This document shows, piece after piece, positions 7,468 through 15,913 of a DNA stretch of 25,588 bases. Each line of letters starts with the position of its first letter. Position 1 is the stretch's first letter. The DNA is from JAHEJB01 sp041748175 (GTDB lineage Bacteria; Bacteroidota; Rhodothermia; Rhodothermales; Rubricoccaceae), in contig JBGTDU010000137.1 of the NCBI GenBank assembly GCA_041748175.1, forward strand, positions 1-25,588. Direction: 5' to 3'. Below the pieces are notes generated by a model. It was not told the DNA's origin, searched no databases, and saw only the letters and a program-made list of their open reading frames with translations. The position numbers were made by a program, and so were the translations under genes.

Positions 7468-8492
7468 AGATTGATCTGTTTCGATACCGTCTTCCGCTTA
7501 CGTGCCCCCTGGTACTTCGCCAGGCGTCACTCGTTGAGAGAACCGGTTTTTTGCTTCGTCTAGCGGAGGATGGGCTGGAGGGCTGGGGAGAAGCCGCGCC
7601 GCTCTCCGGCTTCAGTCGGGAAACGGAGGAGGCGGCGCTCGACGGCCTTCGGAAACTTCGCGATACGGAGGATCACAGCGATGCGCATCTCACCATGTAT
7701 CCCTCATCGGTTCGGTTTGCGATGGAATGTGCTCGTTTGGATCTGGACGCGCAGAAGGTGGGAAAGACGATGGCGGAAATGCTCGCGCCGAAATGCGCAT
7801 CGAAATTGGCGCTGAACGCGCTGGTGACCACGTCGGGCGAACAAGCTGTGGCGGACGCCTCACGGCGCGTCGGAGAGGGCTTTACCGCGGTAAAACTAAA
7901 GGTCGGGCGAGGACACGTGGAGGATGACATCAACACTATTCGCCTCGTTCAAAACGCGCTTCCTGAATCTGTCTGCCTTCGATTGGACGGCAATCGAGCG
8001 TGGTCATTTTCGGACGCACTTAGGTTCGCCAGAGGCATTGATCCCGTCACCATCGAGTACATCGAAGAACCGCTCAACGAGCCCGAGCGGCTTGAAGAAT
8101 TGGCAGATGAAACCTCGATGCCAATCGCGCTGGATGAGTCGCTGGTTGGTCTGAAGCCCGAGGATCTCGTCGATCACGCCTACGCGAAGACGATTGTCCT
8201 CAAGCCATCGATTGGTGGTGGGTTGAGTTGGGCGGCGGGTATGGTCAAACAGGCCCGGGCTCTGGGCATTGAGACCGTGGTAAGCAACGCGTTCGAGTGT
8301 GGCGTGGGGCTACGGGCGCACGTTGCTCTTGCCGCGGCGTGGGTTCCCGCACCAACCGGCCTTAGTACGTACGCGCTCTTTGCCAGGGATGTCTTTGCCA
8401 AACGTCTGCCGCTCGATGGACCGTTCGTCCATGTTCGGGAGGTGCTCAATGTGCGCGCGCTAAGTTTGGACAGGCTGGATCCGATCCGATGA
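7452..8492 (+). CDS. menC: o-Succinylbenzoate synthase MenC
   Basis: Enolase-superfamily enzyme that dehydrates SHCHC to o-succinylbenzoate. The residues needed are all visible: the KxK pair in AVKLKVG (Lys about 148 and 150), metal ligands in LDGNRAW (Asp about 179), YIEEPL (Glu about 205) and ALDESL (Asp about 228), and the second catalytic Lys in VLKPS (about 251). The N-terminal cap (GWGEAAPLSGFS) is typical. Start ATG 7452 lies inside the menA end and the stop overlaps menE by ATGA, so the three genes are tightly coupled. Sequence alone cannot exclude additional N-acylamino-acid racemase activity, which occurs in this family, but the men context makes OSB synthase the main role. Confidence 0.94.
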   Translation: MAASVKIDLFRYRLPLTCPLVLRQASLVERTGFLLRLAEDGLEGWGEAAPLSGFSRETEEAALDGLRKLRDTEDHSDAHLTMYPSSVRFAMECARLDLDAQKVGKTMAEMLAPKCASKLALNALVTTSGEQAVADASRRVGEGFTAVKLKVGRGHVEDDINTIRLVQNALPESVCLRLDGNRAWSFSDALRFARGIDPVTIEYIEEPLNEPERLEELADETSMPIALDESLVGLKPEDLVDHAYAKTIVLKPSIGGGLSWAAGMVKQARALGIETVVSNAFECGVGLRAHVALAAAWVPAPTGLSTYALFARDVFAKRLPLDGPFVHVREVLNVRALSLDRLDPIR

Positions 8493-9859
8493 CCGAGGGC
8501 TCCATCCCATGCCCGAGCCGCGTCAATGCAAAAGCCCGACCCGACGAGCCGGCAATCATTACTCGTGAATGGACGTGGAGTTGGAGAGAATTGGATGGCT
8601 TGGTAACTCGCTCCGCCGCTTACCTCGACGAGCTCGCACCCAAAGGCTCGCGGATCGCCGTTCGGATGTCTACCAGCGTCGATTTAGTCGCGTTGAGTCT
8701 AGCGTCGCTGAGAACTGGCCACGTTCTGGCCCAGATCTCGACGCGGTTACCACAGGCCACCGCGACCAGGCAGGCAAGACTAATCGGGGCGGTTGCCACT
8801 GTTGAGGCCGTTAGACTGCCGACGGTCATTCGAAAGCCGCGGTCGGTCGGAGATCAATCCATCCCACTCGACCGCTGGGCCACGGTGATCTTCACAAGCG
8901 GTTCCACAGGGGAGCCAAAAGCAGCACTGCACTCCGTAGGAAACCACGTATGGAGCGCGCGCGGACTGGTGAAAGTCATGCCTCTTAAACCCGAAGATCG
9001 GTGGCTGTTGAATCTGCCGATTTACCACGTCGGCGGCCTGGCCATCGTGTATCGTTGCGCTCTGACTGGTGCGGCGCTGGTGCTGCCCGATCCGGAAATG
9101 ACCACGAAGGAAGCCATTGAAACCTTCAAGGTCACGCATACTTCGCTCGTCGCAACGCAGCTGACTCGGCTGCTTCGAGAGGAAGACGTCAGGCTTGGAA
9201 CGCTGAAAGCAGTTCTGCTCGGTGGGAGTGCCATACATCGAGATCTGCTCATGGAGGCCACTGGACGCGGCCTGCCTATTTTCACGTCGTACGGGCTTAC
9301 GGAGATGGCTTCCACGGTGACGGTTGTGCTAAATAGCGGGCAGGCTGGTGGAATGGCCGCATCTGGCTTTGTACTCCCACATCGAGAAGTAGAAATTCGC
9401 GGCGGCCAGATCCTCGTTCGAGGAGAGACCTGCTTCGTTGGCTATGTCGATGTCGAAGGAATCCTGCGACCGTTCGACGACGAGGGATGGTTTGCTACGG
9501 GCGATCTCGGGTTTATTGACGAGCTCGGCCGACTTCACGTGACAGGCCGGATCGACAACCAGTTCGTTTCGGGAGGGGAGAATATCCAGCCCGAGGAAAT
9601 CGAACAAGCCCTCGAAGAGCTTGCTGGTGTAGGCAGTGCCCTGGTTGTTTCCGTCGCGGATGCAGAGTTTGGACATCGCCCAATTGCGTTTGTTCAGATG
9701 GATGCAGAGCTGAATGCGGATGCCATTATCTCGTCGCTGAGCGACGTCCTCCCGCGCTTCAAGATTCCTGTCGCCATCTATCCGCTTCCGCCGATAGGCG
9801 AGTTGAAACCGGATCGCAACCTGCTCCGAAAGGAGGCCGAGCGCCGCTGGACCAAATAA
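8489..9859 (+). CDS. menE: o-Succinylbenzoate-CoA ligase MenE
   Basis: Acyl-adenylate-forming ligase that activates OSB to OSB-CoA. The protein is 456 residues, of usual length. Adenylation motifs: P-loop TSGSTGEPKA (about residues 136-145), LPIYHVGGL, SYGLTEMAS, GWFATGDLGFID, and the hinge region GRIDNQFVSGGENIQPEEIE. In the C-terminal subdomain the usual lysine-bearing ..SGK.. stretch is replaced by GELKPDRNLLRK, so the exact catalytic Lys of the adenylation half reaction is less certain than in textbook MenE. It is the last gene of the operon, with an ATGA overlap with menC and a GC-rich hairpin straight after the stop. Confidence 0.93.
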   Translation: MTEGSIPCPSRVNAKARPDEPAIITREWTWSWRELDGLVTRSAAYLDELAPKGSRIAVRMSTSVDLVALSLASLRTGHVLAQISTRLPQATATRQARLIGAVATVEAVRLPTVIRKPRSVGDQSIPLDRWATVIFTSGSTGEPKAALHSVGNHVWSARGLVKVMPLKPEDRWLLNLPIYHVGGLAIVYRCALTGAALVLPDPEMTTKEAIETFKVTHTSLVATQLTRLLREEDVRLGTLKAVLLGGSAIHRDLLMEATGRGLPIFTSYGLTEMASTVTVVLNSGQAGGMAASGFVLPHREVEIRGGQILVRGETCFVGYVDVEGILRPFDDEGWFATGDLGFIDELGRLHVTGRIDNQFVSGGENIQPEEIEQALEELAGVGSALVVSVADAEFGHRPIAFVQMDAELNADAIISSLSDVLPRFKIPVAIYPLPPIGELKPDRNLLRKEAERRWTK

Positions 9860-9889
9860 AACCGGCGGCTCGTTTCGGAGCCGCCGGTT
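9852..9889 (-). terminator. Intrinsic terminator, probably shared by menE and the T9SS gene
   Basis: A perfect 12-base-pair stem (9860-9871 with 9878-9889, loop GTTTCG) lies immediately after the menE stop. Read on the minus strand it is followed by TTTTATTT, a good intrinsic terminator for the convergent T9SS gene. On the plus strand the downstream side has no T run, so termination of menE would rely on the hairpin alone. A second, smaller hairpin (CCTTCCG 9910-9916 with CGGAAGG 9925-9931) sits nearby. Confidence 0.7.
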
Positions 9890-9960
9890 CGTGGAAGGCT
9901 TGTCAATGACCTTCCGGCACCTTGCGGAAGGACGTGTGCGGCTGCCTCCCATCGGCGCAT

Positions 9961-12276
9961 CTACTTCAACAAAGTAACCGACATGGTTTCAGTGAAGGTC
10001 TCGCCGACGACGCGAACCAGATAGATCCCTGACGCCATGTTGGAGCCATTGATCGAGATCTGCTGTGCCGTGCCCGCGTCCATCGAGCCTGCAAAAAGGG
10101 TTGCGACACGCTGGCCCAAGGAGTTAAACAAAGCGACGTCCACCGACTGTCTTCGCTCCACGCTCAATGAGAATTGTGACTCCGGGTTGAAGGGGTTGGG
10201 ATAGGCGCGCGTGAGAACATGCGTCCCCGGTGTCTCCGTCGATACCGCGAGTGAAGCTGGCAAAGCGCTGTCACCTGAAGCGACAGAGCCCGACGAGCGA
10301 GCTATTTGAACGAGCTCATCTCCCGCCGAGCGGCCAAGGTCCTGCGTCGAGCCATCCGGCCAGGTCACCAGCACCGAATCGGCGACAGGGTCGTCCCCGA
10401 GGCCGAAGTAGAGCCGATAATGGCCCTGTGAGAAGTGCGACCCCTCACTCTGCCCGACCCATTGAGTCTGGGTACGGCTCGCGCTGACGACTTGAACGAG
10501 CGCCCCAATCGCCTGGCGGTTGCCCCTTGCATAGGTCAAGTCGACTTCCAGCCAATGCCCTGTGGCCTCCTCGTTACGGAGGAACCGATGTTCGATGAAG
10601 GAGGGCTTTTTGGCGTGTGCAAGCACATCACGGGCGCCATCGTTGTCATAGTCGAACCAGGTTGCCCGTCCCAATTTTAGTGGCCATGTAAACTGAAGTT
10701 CTGGAAAGGGCACCGAGACGAAGGTGTGGTCCGTTTGCTGCCGGAAAATTCCATCGGGAATCATGTGGATATCGACGAGTCCGTCGTTGTCGTAGTCGAC
10801 CCAATTGGCTGTCACGCTGGTTTCAGGCAGCCCAATCGACGTTCCGCGGATGGCCACGAAAGTCCCACCCTCATTGACAAAGAGTGTGTTGTTCTTTTCT
10901 GAAGAGAGGAGAAGATCCGGGTCGCCGTCGTTGTCGTAATCGGCCATTACGATCACGCGTGGTGCTTTGATATTGAAAGGAGGCATCAGCGTCTGTCGAA
11001 CCGTCAGCGGACCAATGCCATCATGCTCCCACACGGTCAGTTTGCCCAGTTCTACCGTAACCAACTCGGCGGTGAGGTCGCCATCGACGTCGACCCAGAG
11101 AACAGCGGAAGCGCTGACGCCATCGGCGGCCATTACGTCTGATACGTCGGTAAACTGCGAGTTCGATTCCTGATGCCAGAAGCGCGGCGTGCCTTCCTGG
11201 CAGGCGAGAAACAGATCGAGCAAACCGTCGCGGTCGAGGTCGATCCAGCGCACCTCGCGCCCACGGCAGGATCCCTTCTCTATGCCCGATGTCGCTATGG
11301 CGTCGTGAAAGGGGAGGTTGTGACGCTGCTGCAGCTCGTCTTCGAGTACGCCGCTATAACCGCTCATTCCGTCCAGCGCGCCGCGCGCGATGAAGACCTC
11401 GATAGCATCATCTCCGTCGAAGCTTGCCCATGCCATACCGTGGCGGTCGCGAAGCAGGAGCGTGAAGGTGTGATCGTTCGGCTTGACCTCGTTTGGCCCG
11501 ACGAAAATGCGCGAGAGGGGCAGATCGTCGCCTACCACAACTGTTAGTGGAAGGGCGAGCGATGGGGTGGCAACTCCGACGGCCAGGCGCGCGTCGCCGG
11601 TTGCGGAAAATTCAACCCTGGTCAGCACGGGCGCGGAGGGGTGTGCCTCTTCCGTCACCGCAACGTTGACATTCGTTTGTTCGCCAAGTGTGACGTAGGT
11701 GAGCAACTGGAGTTGACCGCTGACTGAGTCCTCCGGCGATTCGGCTTTCCATTCGACGATGAACTCGTTGCCGCTTCGGTACACGTAAAGGCCCGGCGCA
11801 TCAAGCGTCGGCGTTCCAGCCGAATTCTCCCAACCAGGGAAATCACGGTTCTGGTCGAGGCGAACCTTTGTTAGGCGGTCTTGAAAGGACGCACCTCCCT
11901 GATTCACCAAAAGGCTCTGCAGGTCGCTGTGATTCGTCGTAAAGATGTCGAGCCAGCCGTCATAATTAAGGTCTACGACACCGAGATCGTAGAGGTCGTT
12001 GTCAGCCAGAAGCAGCGGAACAGCGACAAATCCGCCGGCCGTCGCGCCACTGCTCCTATTGGCTGAGGGCACCTCGGAAAGGGCTAGCGGAGTGGCCGTC
12101 TGGGCCGCACCATTTGTCCGCGCTGTGTCTGCACGAGCTGACTCAGTCGCAGCAACCGCGGTAGCGACAGAGGTGGTTGCCAGAACACCGGACCGGTTGG
12201 CAGCAAAGGAATCAGATGGGCTCTGGGTTAGTGCCCACACCAGAAAAAGCGCAGACACCAGAATAGCTAGTCGCAT
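9961..12276 (-). CDS. Secreted FG-GAP/VCBS and ASPIC/UnbV-like protein with T9SS sorting domain
   Basis: Exported protein of 771 residues. Residues 1-25 form a signal peptide (MRLAILVSALFLVWALTQ then SDSFA). Six or so Ca-binding-type repeats of the FG-GAP/VCBS beta-propeller class follow, with loops DLNYDGWLDIF, DLDRDGLLDLF, DVDGDLTAEL, DYDNDGDPDLL, DYDNDGLVDIH and DYDNDGARDVL. Between the first and second repeats lies a long beta-rich stretch without the repeat pattern. Near 590-670 it resembles the ASPIC/UnbV domain (AIGALVQVVS, WVGQSEGSHFSQG, YFGLGDDPVADSVLVTWPDGS). Residues about 691-771 are a type A C-terminal sorting domain (AYPNPFNPE, ALFNSLGQRVATLF, SGIYLVRV). It is therefore expected to cross the outer membrane by the type IX system and remain on the surface or be released. 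Substrate unknown. Confidence 0.88.
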   Translation of the reverse strand: MRLAILVSALFLVWALTQSPSDSFAANRSGVLATTSVATAVAATESARADTARTNGAAQTATPLALSEVPSANRSSGATAGGFVAVPLLLADNDLYDLGVVDLNYDGWLDIFTTNHSDLQSLLVNQGGASFQDRLTKVRLDQNRDFPGWENSAGTPTLDAPGLYVYRSGNEFIVEWKAESPEDSVSGQLQLLTYVTLGEQTNVNVAVTEEAHPSAPVLTRVEFSATGDARLAVGVATPSLALPLTVVVGDDLPLSRIFVGPNEVKPNDHTFTLLLRDRHGMAWASFDGDDAIEVFIARGALDGMSGYSGVLEDELQQRHNLPFHDAIATSGIEKGSCRGREVRWIDLDRDGLLDLFLACQEGTPRFWHQESNSQFTDVSDVMAADGVSASAVLWVDVDGDLTAELVTVELGKLTVWEHDGIGPLTVRQTLMPPFNIKAPRVIVMADYDNDGDPDLLLSSEKNNTLFVNEGGTFVAIRGTSIGLPETSVTANWVDYDNDGLVDIHMIPDGIFRQQTDHTFVSVPFPELQFTWPLKLGRATWFDYDNDGARDVLAHAKKPSFIEHRFLRNEEATGHWLEVDLTYARGNRQAIGALVQVVSASRTQTQWVGQSEGSHFSQGHYRLYFGLGDDPVADSVLVTWPDGSTQDLGRSAGDELVQIARSSGSVASGDSALPASLAVSTETPGTHVLTRAYPNPFNPESQFSLSVERRQSVDVALFNSLGQRVATLFAGSMDAGTAQQISINGSNMASGIYLVRVVGETFTETMSVTLLK

Positions 12277-12410
12277 GGATGCATTCAGATTGGGAGAGTG
12301 GGAACAATAGGTGCAACCTTAGTCGAAAGTGCCGTCCTCAACAACGGGGCCAGAGTAGCATTCCGGCCACTAATAATGCAAGTTGTTCGGTGTCCATTCC
12401 ACCAGAAGCA

Positions 12411-12435
12411 ACAAAGTCGACCCGTCACTGGGTCG
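12411..12435 (-). terminator. Weak candidate terminator after the PpiD-like gene
   Basis: CGACCC (12418-12423) pairs with GGGTCG (12430-12435) across a six-base loop, and on the minus strand the stem is followed by ACTTTGTTG. It lies 28 bases past the end of the PpiD-like gene. The stem is short and the T tract interrupted. The rest of the gap from 12277 to 12462 holds no other feature that I can support; the promoter of the T9SS gene should be there. Confidence 0.3.
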
Positions 12436-12462
12436 CCCTTGCGCTAGGAACGCAATTCAGGG

Positions 12463-14541
12463 TTACAGCAGCCGATCCCGAAAATCCTCAATATCCGCGT
12501 TGTCTCGCAGATTCTGGATCCACTGCTGCCGGATCTGCTGGCGCTTGCGGTTGAGAAGCTGTTCGCGGATTTGATCACGCTCCTCGGTCGTGAGCGCTGA
12601 AAGTTCGCCACCCGTGAAGGCTCTAGGCCGAACGACAAAGGCTGCGGCGTCGCCAGCAATTGCGCGCGAAACCGATCCGGCAGCCAAGCCAAATGCCGTA
12701 CCGACCACTCGGGGCTCTCGGCCCAGACCTGGGATGACGGGTGCGTTGAGCGCAAGACTTTCCAGCGTTTGGACGCTCTGCCCAACAGCCGCAGCAAGCG
12801 CCGAAAGGTCGCTTCCGGAACGCTGAACAGCTTCCTGAAGACGTGTGAGCTGCACCGCTTCTTTCTTCTCAAGCAACACGCGCGGCTCAATTTCTTCTCT
12901 CACTTCGTCAAATGGCCGGAAGCCTTCCGGCGTCATCTCCGTCACGTGAAAAACGACGAAGGCGGTTGTGGCGTCCAGCGGATCCGAGATATCGCCTACA
13001 GCGGAACGACGAATCCACCGAAACGCATCCCGGCTAACCTGAAGGCCAGGAATTGCATCCTGGTCGTCCGTTACGTTCGCTGTTTCGACCTCCAGGCCAC
13101 GGCGGATGGCTTCCTCGCCAAAATCGCTGCCCTCGCTTTCGGCATAGTAGCGCAAATCTTCAGCGGCCTCGATAAGGCGGTCGAACGACCCGTGAACGGG
13201 AAGCGTCAGTTCCAGAAGCTCGGCCTCTTGCGTCGCTTTCTGCTCAACGAGAATGAGGTGATGGCCAAATTGTGTTTCCACGGGGCCGACCACGGTACCG
13301 ATGGGCGCGGCAAAGACTGCGTCTTCAAATGGCCTGACCATTCGGCCTGCGCCGAACCAGCCAAGATCGCCGCCCTGTGCGCTATTGCTCTGATCGGTGG
13401 AGTACTGCGCGGCCGCTGCTGCGAACGCGATACCGCCTTCCTGAATTCGTTCCTTCACGCGCTCGGCGATCTCGGCGTCGGTTAACGCGAACAGGATATG
13501 TCGGGCTCGGACAGAGATGCTTTCGGCGGGTCGCACATTCGTGATCATCGCCAAAACACCTTCGTCACCCGCAATGAGGGGGCCGATCGTTTGGCCAGCG
13601 ACCGGGTTGCTGTATACAGCTTCCGCCAACGCGGGCGCCATGTCTGCCGCCAAAACAAAAGCAGGCTCGCCGGTACCATACGCACTCCCCGCTACGAACG
13701 AGGCGGGGTCGTCTGCACCTTCAAAGTCCACCTTCATTCTGGTCAATTCCGCGATAACATTGGCGGAGTCTTCCGGCGTGGGCACCTTCTCCAGCGTGAC
13801 GTACTCCACCGTGAATGTGCGGGAACGCTCGAATTCTTCCTGATGGTCGTTGTAGTAACTGCGGAGGTCCGCATCTGAGACTTCAACCTGGTCGTCGGGG
13901 ACATCCGCGTAGCGCATGGCTACATAATCGGCACTGGCGCGGCGGTTTCGGCGGATATACTCGGCCTCTACTTCTCCTTCGGAAACACGGGCGGTTGCCT
14001 CGATCAATGCATCGAGCTTGGCTTGTCGACGGCTCTGTGCGATCTCTTCCTCAAGCAGAATGAGGTATTGCTTGTCGGCGCCAAAAGACTCGGGGTCGGC
14101 GATGAACGCATTCAGCCGTGCACGATCTACGCCGCCGCTTCCGTCACCAAAAAGCTGTAAAATGATCGGGTCAGGGTTGGGTCCGGTGAACGCATCCTGA
14201 ACCTCGCGCTCGGAAATGCTCACGCCAAGGCGATCCATCTCTGCTTCGCGAAGGCGATTGTCGACGAGCGCATTAAACACTTCGTCTTCAATGCGCGATC
14301 GAACGGCCGGCGTGACCTCGACGCCCTGCTGCTGATAAACGTTGATCCGTTGCTCAACGGCGTTTTGAAACTGCTCGTACGGAATCGAGACGCCGTTTAC
14401 TGTCGCAATCTCTCGGCTGGTTGTGACGCCTAGCGCATCAAACGCGCCCGAATCCTGCAACACCCAAAGCCCGCCGAAGGCACCAACAAGAACGTACAGA
14501 ACGAACTTGGTGTTGGTCCTCATCTTGTTCATTACGCCCAT
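12463..14541 (-). CDS. Membrane-anchored peptidyl-prolyl cis-trans isomerase, PpiD/SurA type
   Basis: Periplasmic folding factor of 692 residues. A short basic start (NKMRTNTK) and one hydrophobic segment at about 12-29 (FVLYVLVGAFGGLWVL) anchor it in the inner membrane with the body in the periplasm. The SurA/PpiD-like N-terminal chaperone region (VNGVSIPYEQFQNAVEQR, then a helical part with NALVDNRLREAEMDRLGVSIS) follows. A parvulin domain lies at about 342-438 (RARHILF, AQGGDLGWFGAGRMVRPFEDAVF, VGPVETQFGHHLI). A second parvulin-like or helical region fills the C-terminal part, ending in a charged helix. Length and layout match PpiD rather than the shorter, soluble SurA. The ATG 14541 is preceded by AAGGGG at a usable distance; an ATG three codons later is also possible. 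It would act on outer membrane and T9SS-exported proteins. Confidence 0.9.
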   Translation of the reverse strand: MGVMNKMRTNTKFVLYVLVGAFGGLWVLQDSGAFDALGVTTSREIATVNGVSIPYEQFQNAVEQRINVYQQQGVEVTPAVRSRIEDEVFNALVDNRLREAEMDRLGVSISEREVQDAFTGPNPDPIILQLFGDGSGGVDRARLNAFIADPESFGADKQYLILLEEEIAQSRRQAKLDALIEATARVSEGEVEAEYIRRNRRASADYVAMRYADVPDDQVEVSDADLRSYYNDHQEEFERSRTFTVEYVTLEKVPTPEDSANVIAELTRMKVDFEGADDPASFVAGSAYGTGEPAFVLAADMAPALAEAVYSNPVAGQTIGPLIAGDEGVLAMITNVRPAESISVRARHILFALTDAEIAERVKERIQEGGIAFAAAAAQYSTDQSNSAQGGDLGWFGAGRMVRPFEDAVFAAPIGTVVGPVETQFGHHLILVEQKATQEAELLELTLPVHGSFDRLIEAAEDLRYYAESEGSDFGEEAIRRGLEVETANVTDDQDAIPGLQVSRDAFRWIRRSAVGDISDPLDATTAFVVFHVTEMTPEGFRPFDEVREEIEPRVLLEKKEAVQLTRLQEAVQRSGSDLSALAAAVGQSVQTLESLALNAPVIPGLGREPRVVGTAFGLAAGSVSRAIAGDAAAFVVRPRAFTGGELSALTTEERDQIREQLLNRKRQQIRQQWIQNLRDNADIEDFRDRLL

Positions 14542-14825
14542 AGGAGCCCCTTCAGTACGTCGTTTGGTTAGGAATTGGGCAAGCCTTCAGGTGGCTTCGA
14601 CCATTCATGCGAAACGGCCAGCGCCCGCACTGCGAAGCACCAACCGAGAGCCGCAAAGATACCATTCGGACCCCCCGGCTTCCGCGTGATTTTTGGTGGA
14701 AAGCCTATGCCAGGCTCCCGAAAGTTCAGTCGGCGTTGGGCAAAAAAATAGCGACCGAGACGGGCACAATGGCCCAATCTCGGTCGCCTTCCCTCTCTCC
14801 CTGAAGGATCGTTGGCGGTAGGCCG
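14542..14825. other. Intergenic region between the PpiD-like gene and the sigma factor gene
   Basis: This 284-base stretch holds the strong sigma factor terminator at its right end and presumably the promoter of the PpiD-like gene at its left end. I see no convincing reading frame in it; the frames that exist are short and lack start context. Confidence 0.5.
14742..14787 (-). terminator. Strong intrinsic terminator of the sigma factor gene
   Basis: A perfect 10-base-pair stem (14751-14760 with 14778-14787) encloses an inner GGGC/GCCC stem (14762-14765 with 14772-14775). On the minus strand it is followed by TATTTTTTTG. It lies 38 bases after the stop of the sigma factor gene and separates it from the PpiD-like gene downstream. 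Confidence 0.85.
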
Positions 14826-15596
14826 TCAGGCGGCGGTCCGCGTCAGTTCAAGTTGGCCGCGGAGTGTCCGCAGAAGCTTGGTGAGAATTTGGGAGATGCG
14901 CGCTTCGGTCAGGTTCAGCTGGCCCGCGATCTCGCGCAGCGTGTGGTTCTCGAAGTAGTAAAGTGCGATGATGCGTTGTTCGCGCTGGGGAAACTGCGTG
15001 ATGAGCGTTTGAACGTGCTCAAAAAGCGATTGGCGCTCGAACTCCGTAATGGACTCTTCGGCGTCGGGGTTCGGGAGTACGTCGAGCGGGGTCACGCGCT
15101 GCTCGGAGCTGTCGCTCTCATGGAGCGAGAGGGTGAACCGATGCTGAGCATCGGTGCGGAGGCTATCGAAGTCGGAGATCGAGATACCAAGGTGCTCAGC
15201 TATTTCGCGCGGTGCCGGCTCTCCGCCGATGCTCTGCTGGATTTCTGCCGTGGCGCGGAGGGCCTCGGCGACACGACGGCGACGGTCCCGGCTAAGCGAA
15301 TCGATCGTCCGCAAGAAATCGACAAGCGCGCCCCGGATGCGTCCGTAGGCGAAGGAGGCGAAGGAGGTGCCTCGGGTCGGGTCGTAGCCTTTTAGCGCCT
15401 GAAGCATCCCGAGCATGCCCGCGCTTTCGAGGTCGCGATACGTGGCCAGGGGATGGTCCGGGAGGCTTATCCGCCGAACCATCGAGCGCACGAGCGGCAT
15501 CGCGGAAATCGCAACGGCTCGACCGTACTCGGGCGTGGGCGTCGCGATGTAGCGCTCGGCGGCTTGCTGAAGATTCGTAGCCATGTAGTCGGGCAT
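14826..15596 (-). CDS. RNA polymerase sigma factor of the FliA/WhiG type (sigma-28 family)
   Basis: Directs RNA polymerase to a special set of promoters. The protein has 256 residues. Region 2 reads YRDLESAGMLGMLQALKGYDPTR then TSFASFAYGRIRGALVDFLR, the FliA/WhiG signature. Region 3 contains REIAEHLGISISDFDSL. Region 4 has FPQREQRIIALYYFENHTLREIAGQLNLTEARISQI, with the DNA-binding helix-turn-helix. Residues 1-40 are shorter in the main family. The start may be ATG 15596 or the ATG four codons later. In most bacteria this sigma factor drives late flagellar genes, but no flagellar, chemotaxis or FlgM-like anti-sigma gene is in the window, so its regulon here is unknown. It ends at a strong terminator. 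Confidence 0.92.
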   Translation of the reverse strand: MPDYMATNLQQAAERYIATPTPEYGRAVAISAMPLVRSMVRRISLPDHPLATYRDLESAGMLGMLQALKGYDPTRGTSFASFAYGRIRGALVDFLRTIDSLSRDRRRRVAEALRATAEIQQSIGGEPAPREIAEHLGISISDFDSLRTDAQHRFTLSLHESDSSEQRVTPLDVLPNPDAEESITEFERQSLFEHVQTLITQFPQREQRIIALYYFENHTLREIAGQLNLTEARISQILTKLLRTLRGQLELTRTAA

Positions 15597-15626
15597 AGGG
15601 CGTAGCGTTCGGGCCTGAAGGAGGGT

Positions 15627-15863
15627 TCAGGCGTGGGCGTTTTCGAGCACGGGGCTCGAGGACGCCAGGTGAGAGGTTCGCATCGCGCGAAGCCGCAAGT
15701 CAGCTTCGCGGACGACTCTGTTTCCGTACAGACCCAACAGGCAGACGCCGCAGCCCACAGCGCCAATCACACAAGCCTCGGCCACTGAACCGGAAATCGG
15801 CAGCCTGCCAACGAGCGCGACTAAGCCTGCGGACGAAACGAGGTGGACGGTCCAGGATGGCAT
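15627..15863 (-). CDS. Small putative membrane protein upstream of the sigma factor
   Basis: Unknown gene of 78 codons (or 92 from the ATG at 15905), in the same direction as the sigma factor and 30 bases before it. One clear hydrophobic segment (EACVIGAVGCGVCLLGLYGN) is preceded by a weaker one (WTVHLVSSAGLVALVG), then a basic tail (READLRLRAMR). Codon third positions are GC-rich like neighbouring genes, which favours coding. No family recognised. The start is uncertain: a strong AGGAGG lies on this strand at 15925-15930, 19 bases before the ATG at 15905, but closer (11 bases) to another ATG at 15913 in a different frame of only 30 codons. Confidence 0.5.
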   Translation of the reverse strand: MPSWTVHLVSSAGLVALVGRLPISGSVAEACVIGAVGCGVCLLGLYGNRVVREADLRLRAMRTSHLASSSPVLENAHA

Positions 15864-15913
15864 CGGAAAGCGCGCGTGAGTTCGGGCCGCCCCTCCGTCA
15901 AGCATGGTGCCAT

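Noticed and set aside
12769..13485. Plus-strand open frame of 238 codons inside the PpiD-like gene
   Set aside because: Opposite the well-supported isomerase gene; no recognisable domain or start context.
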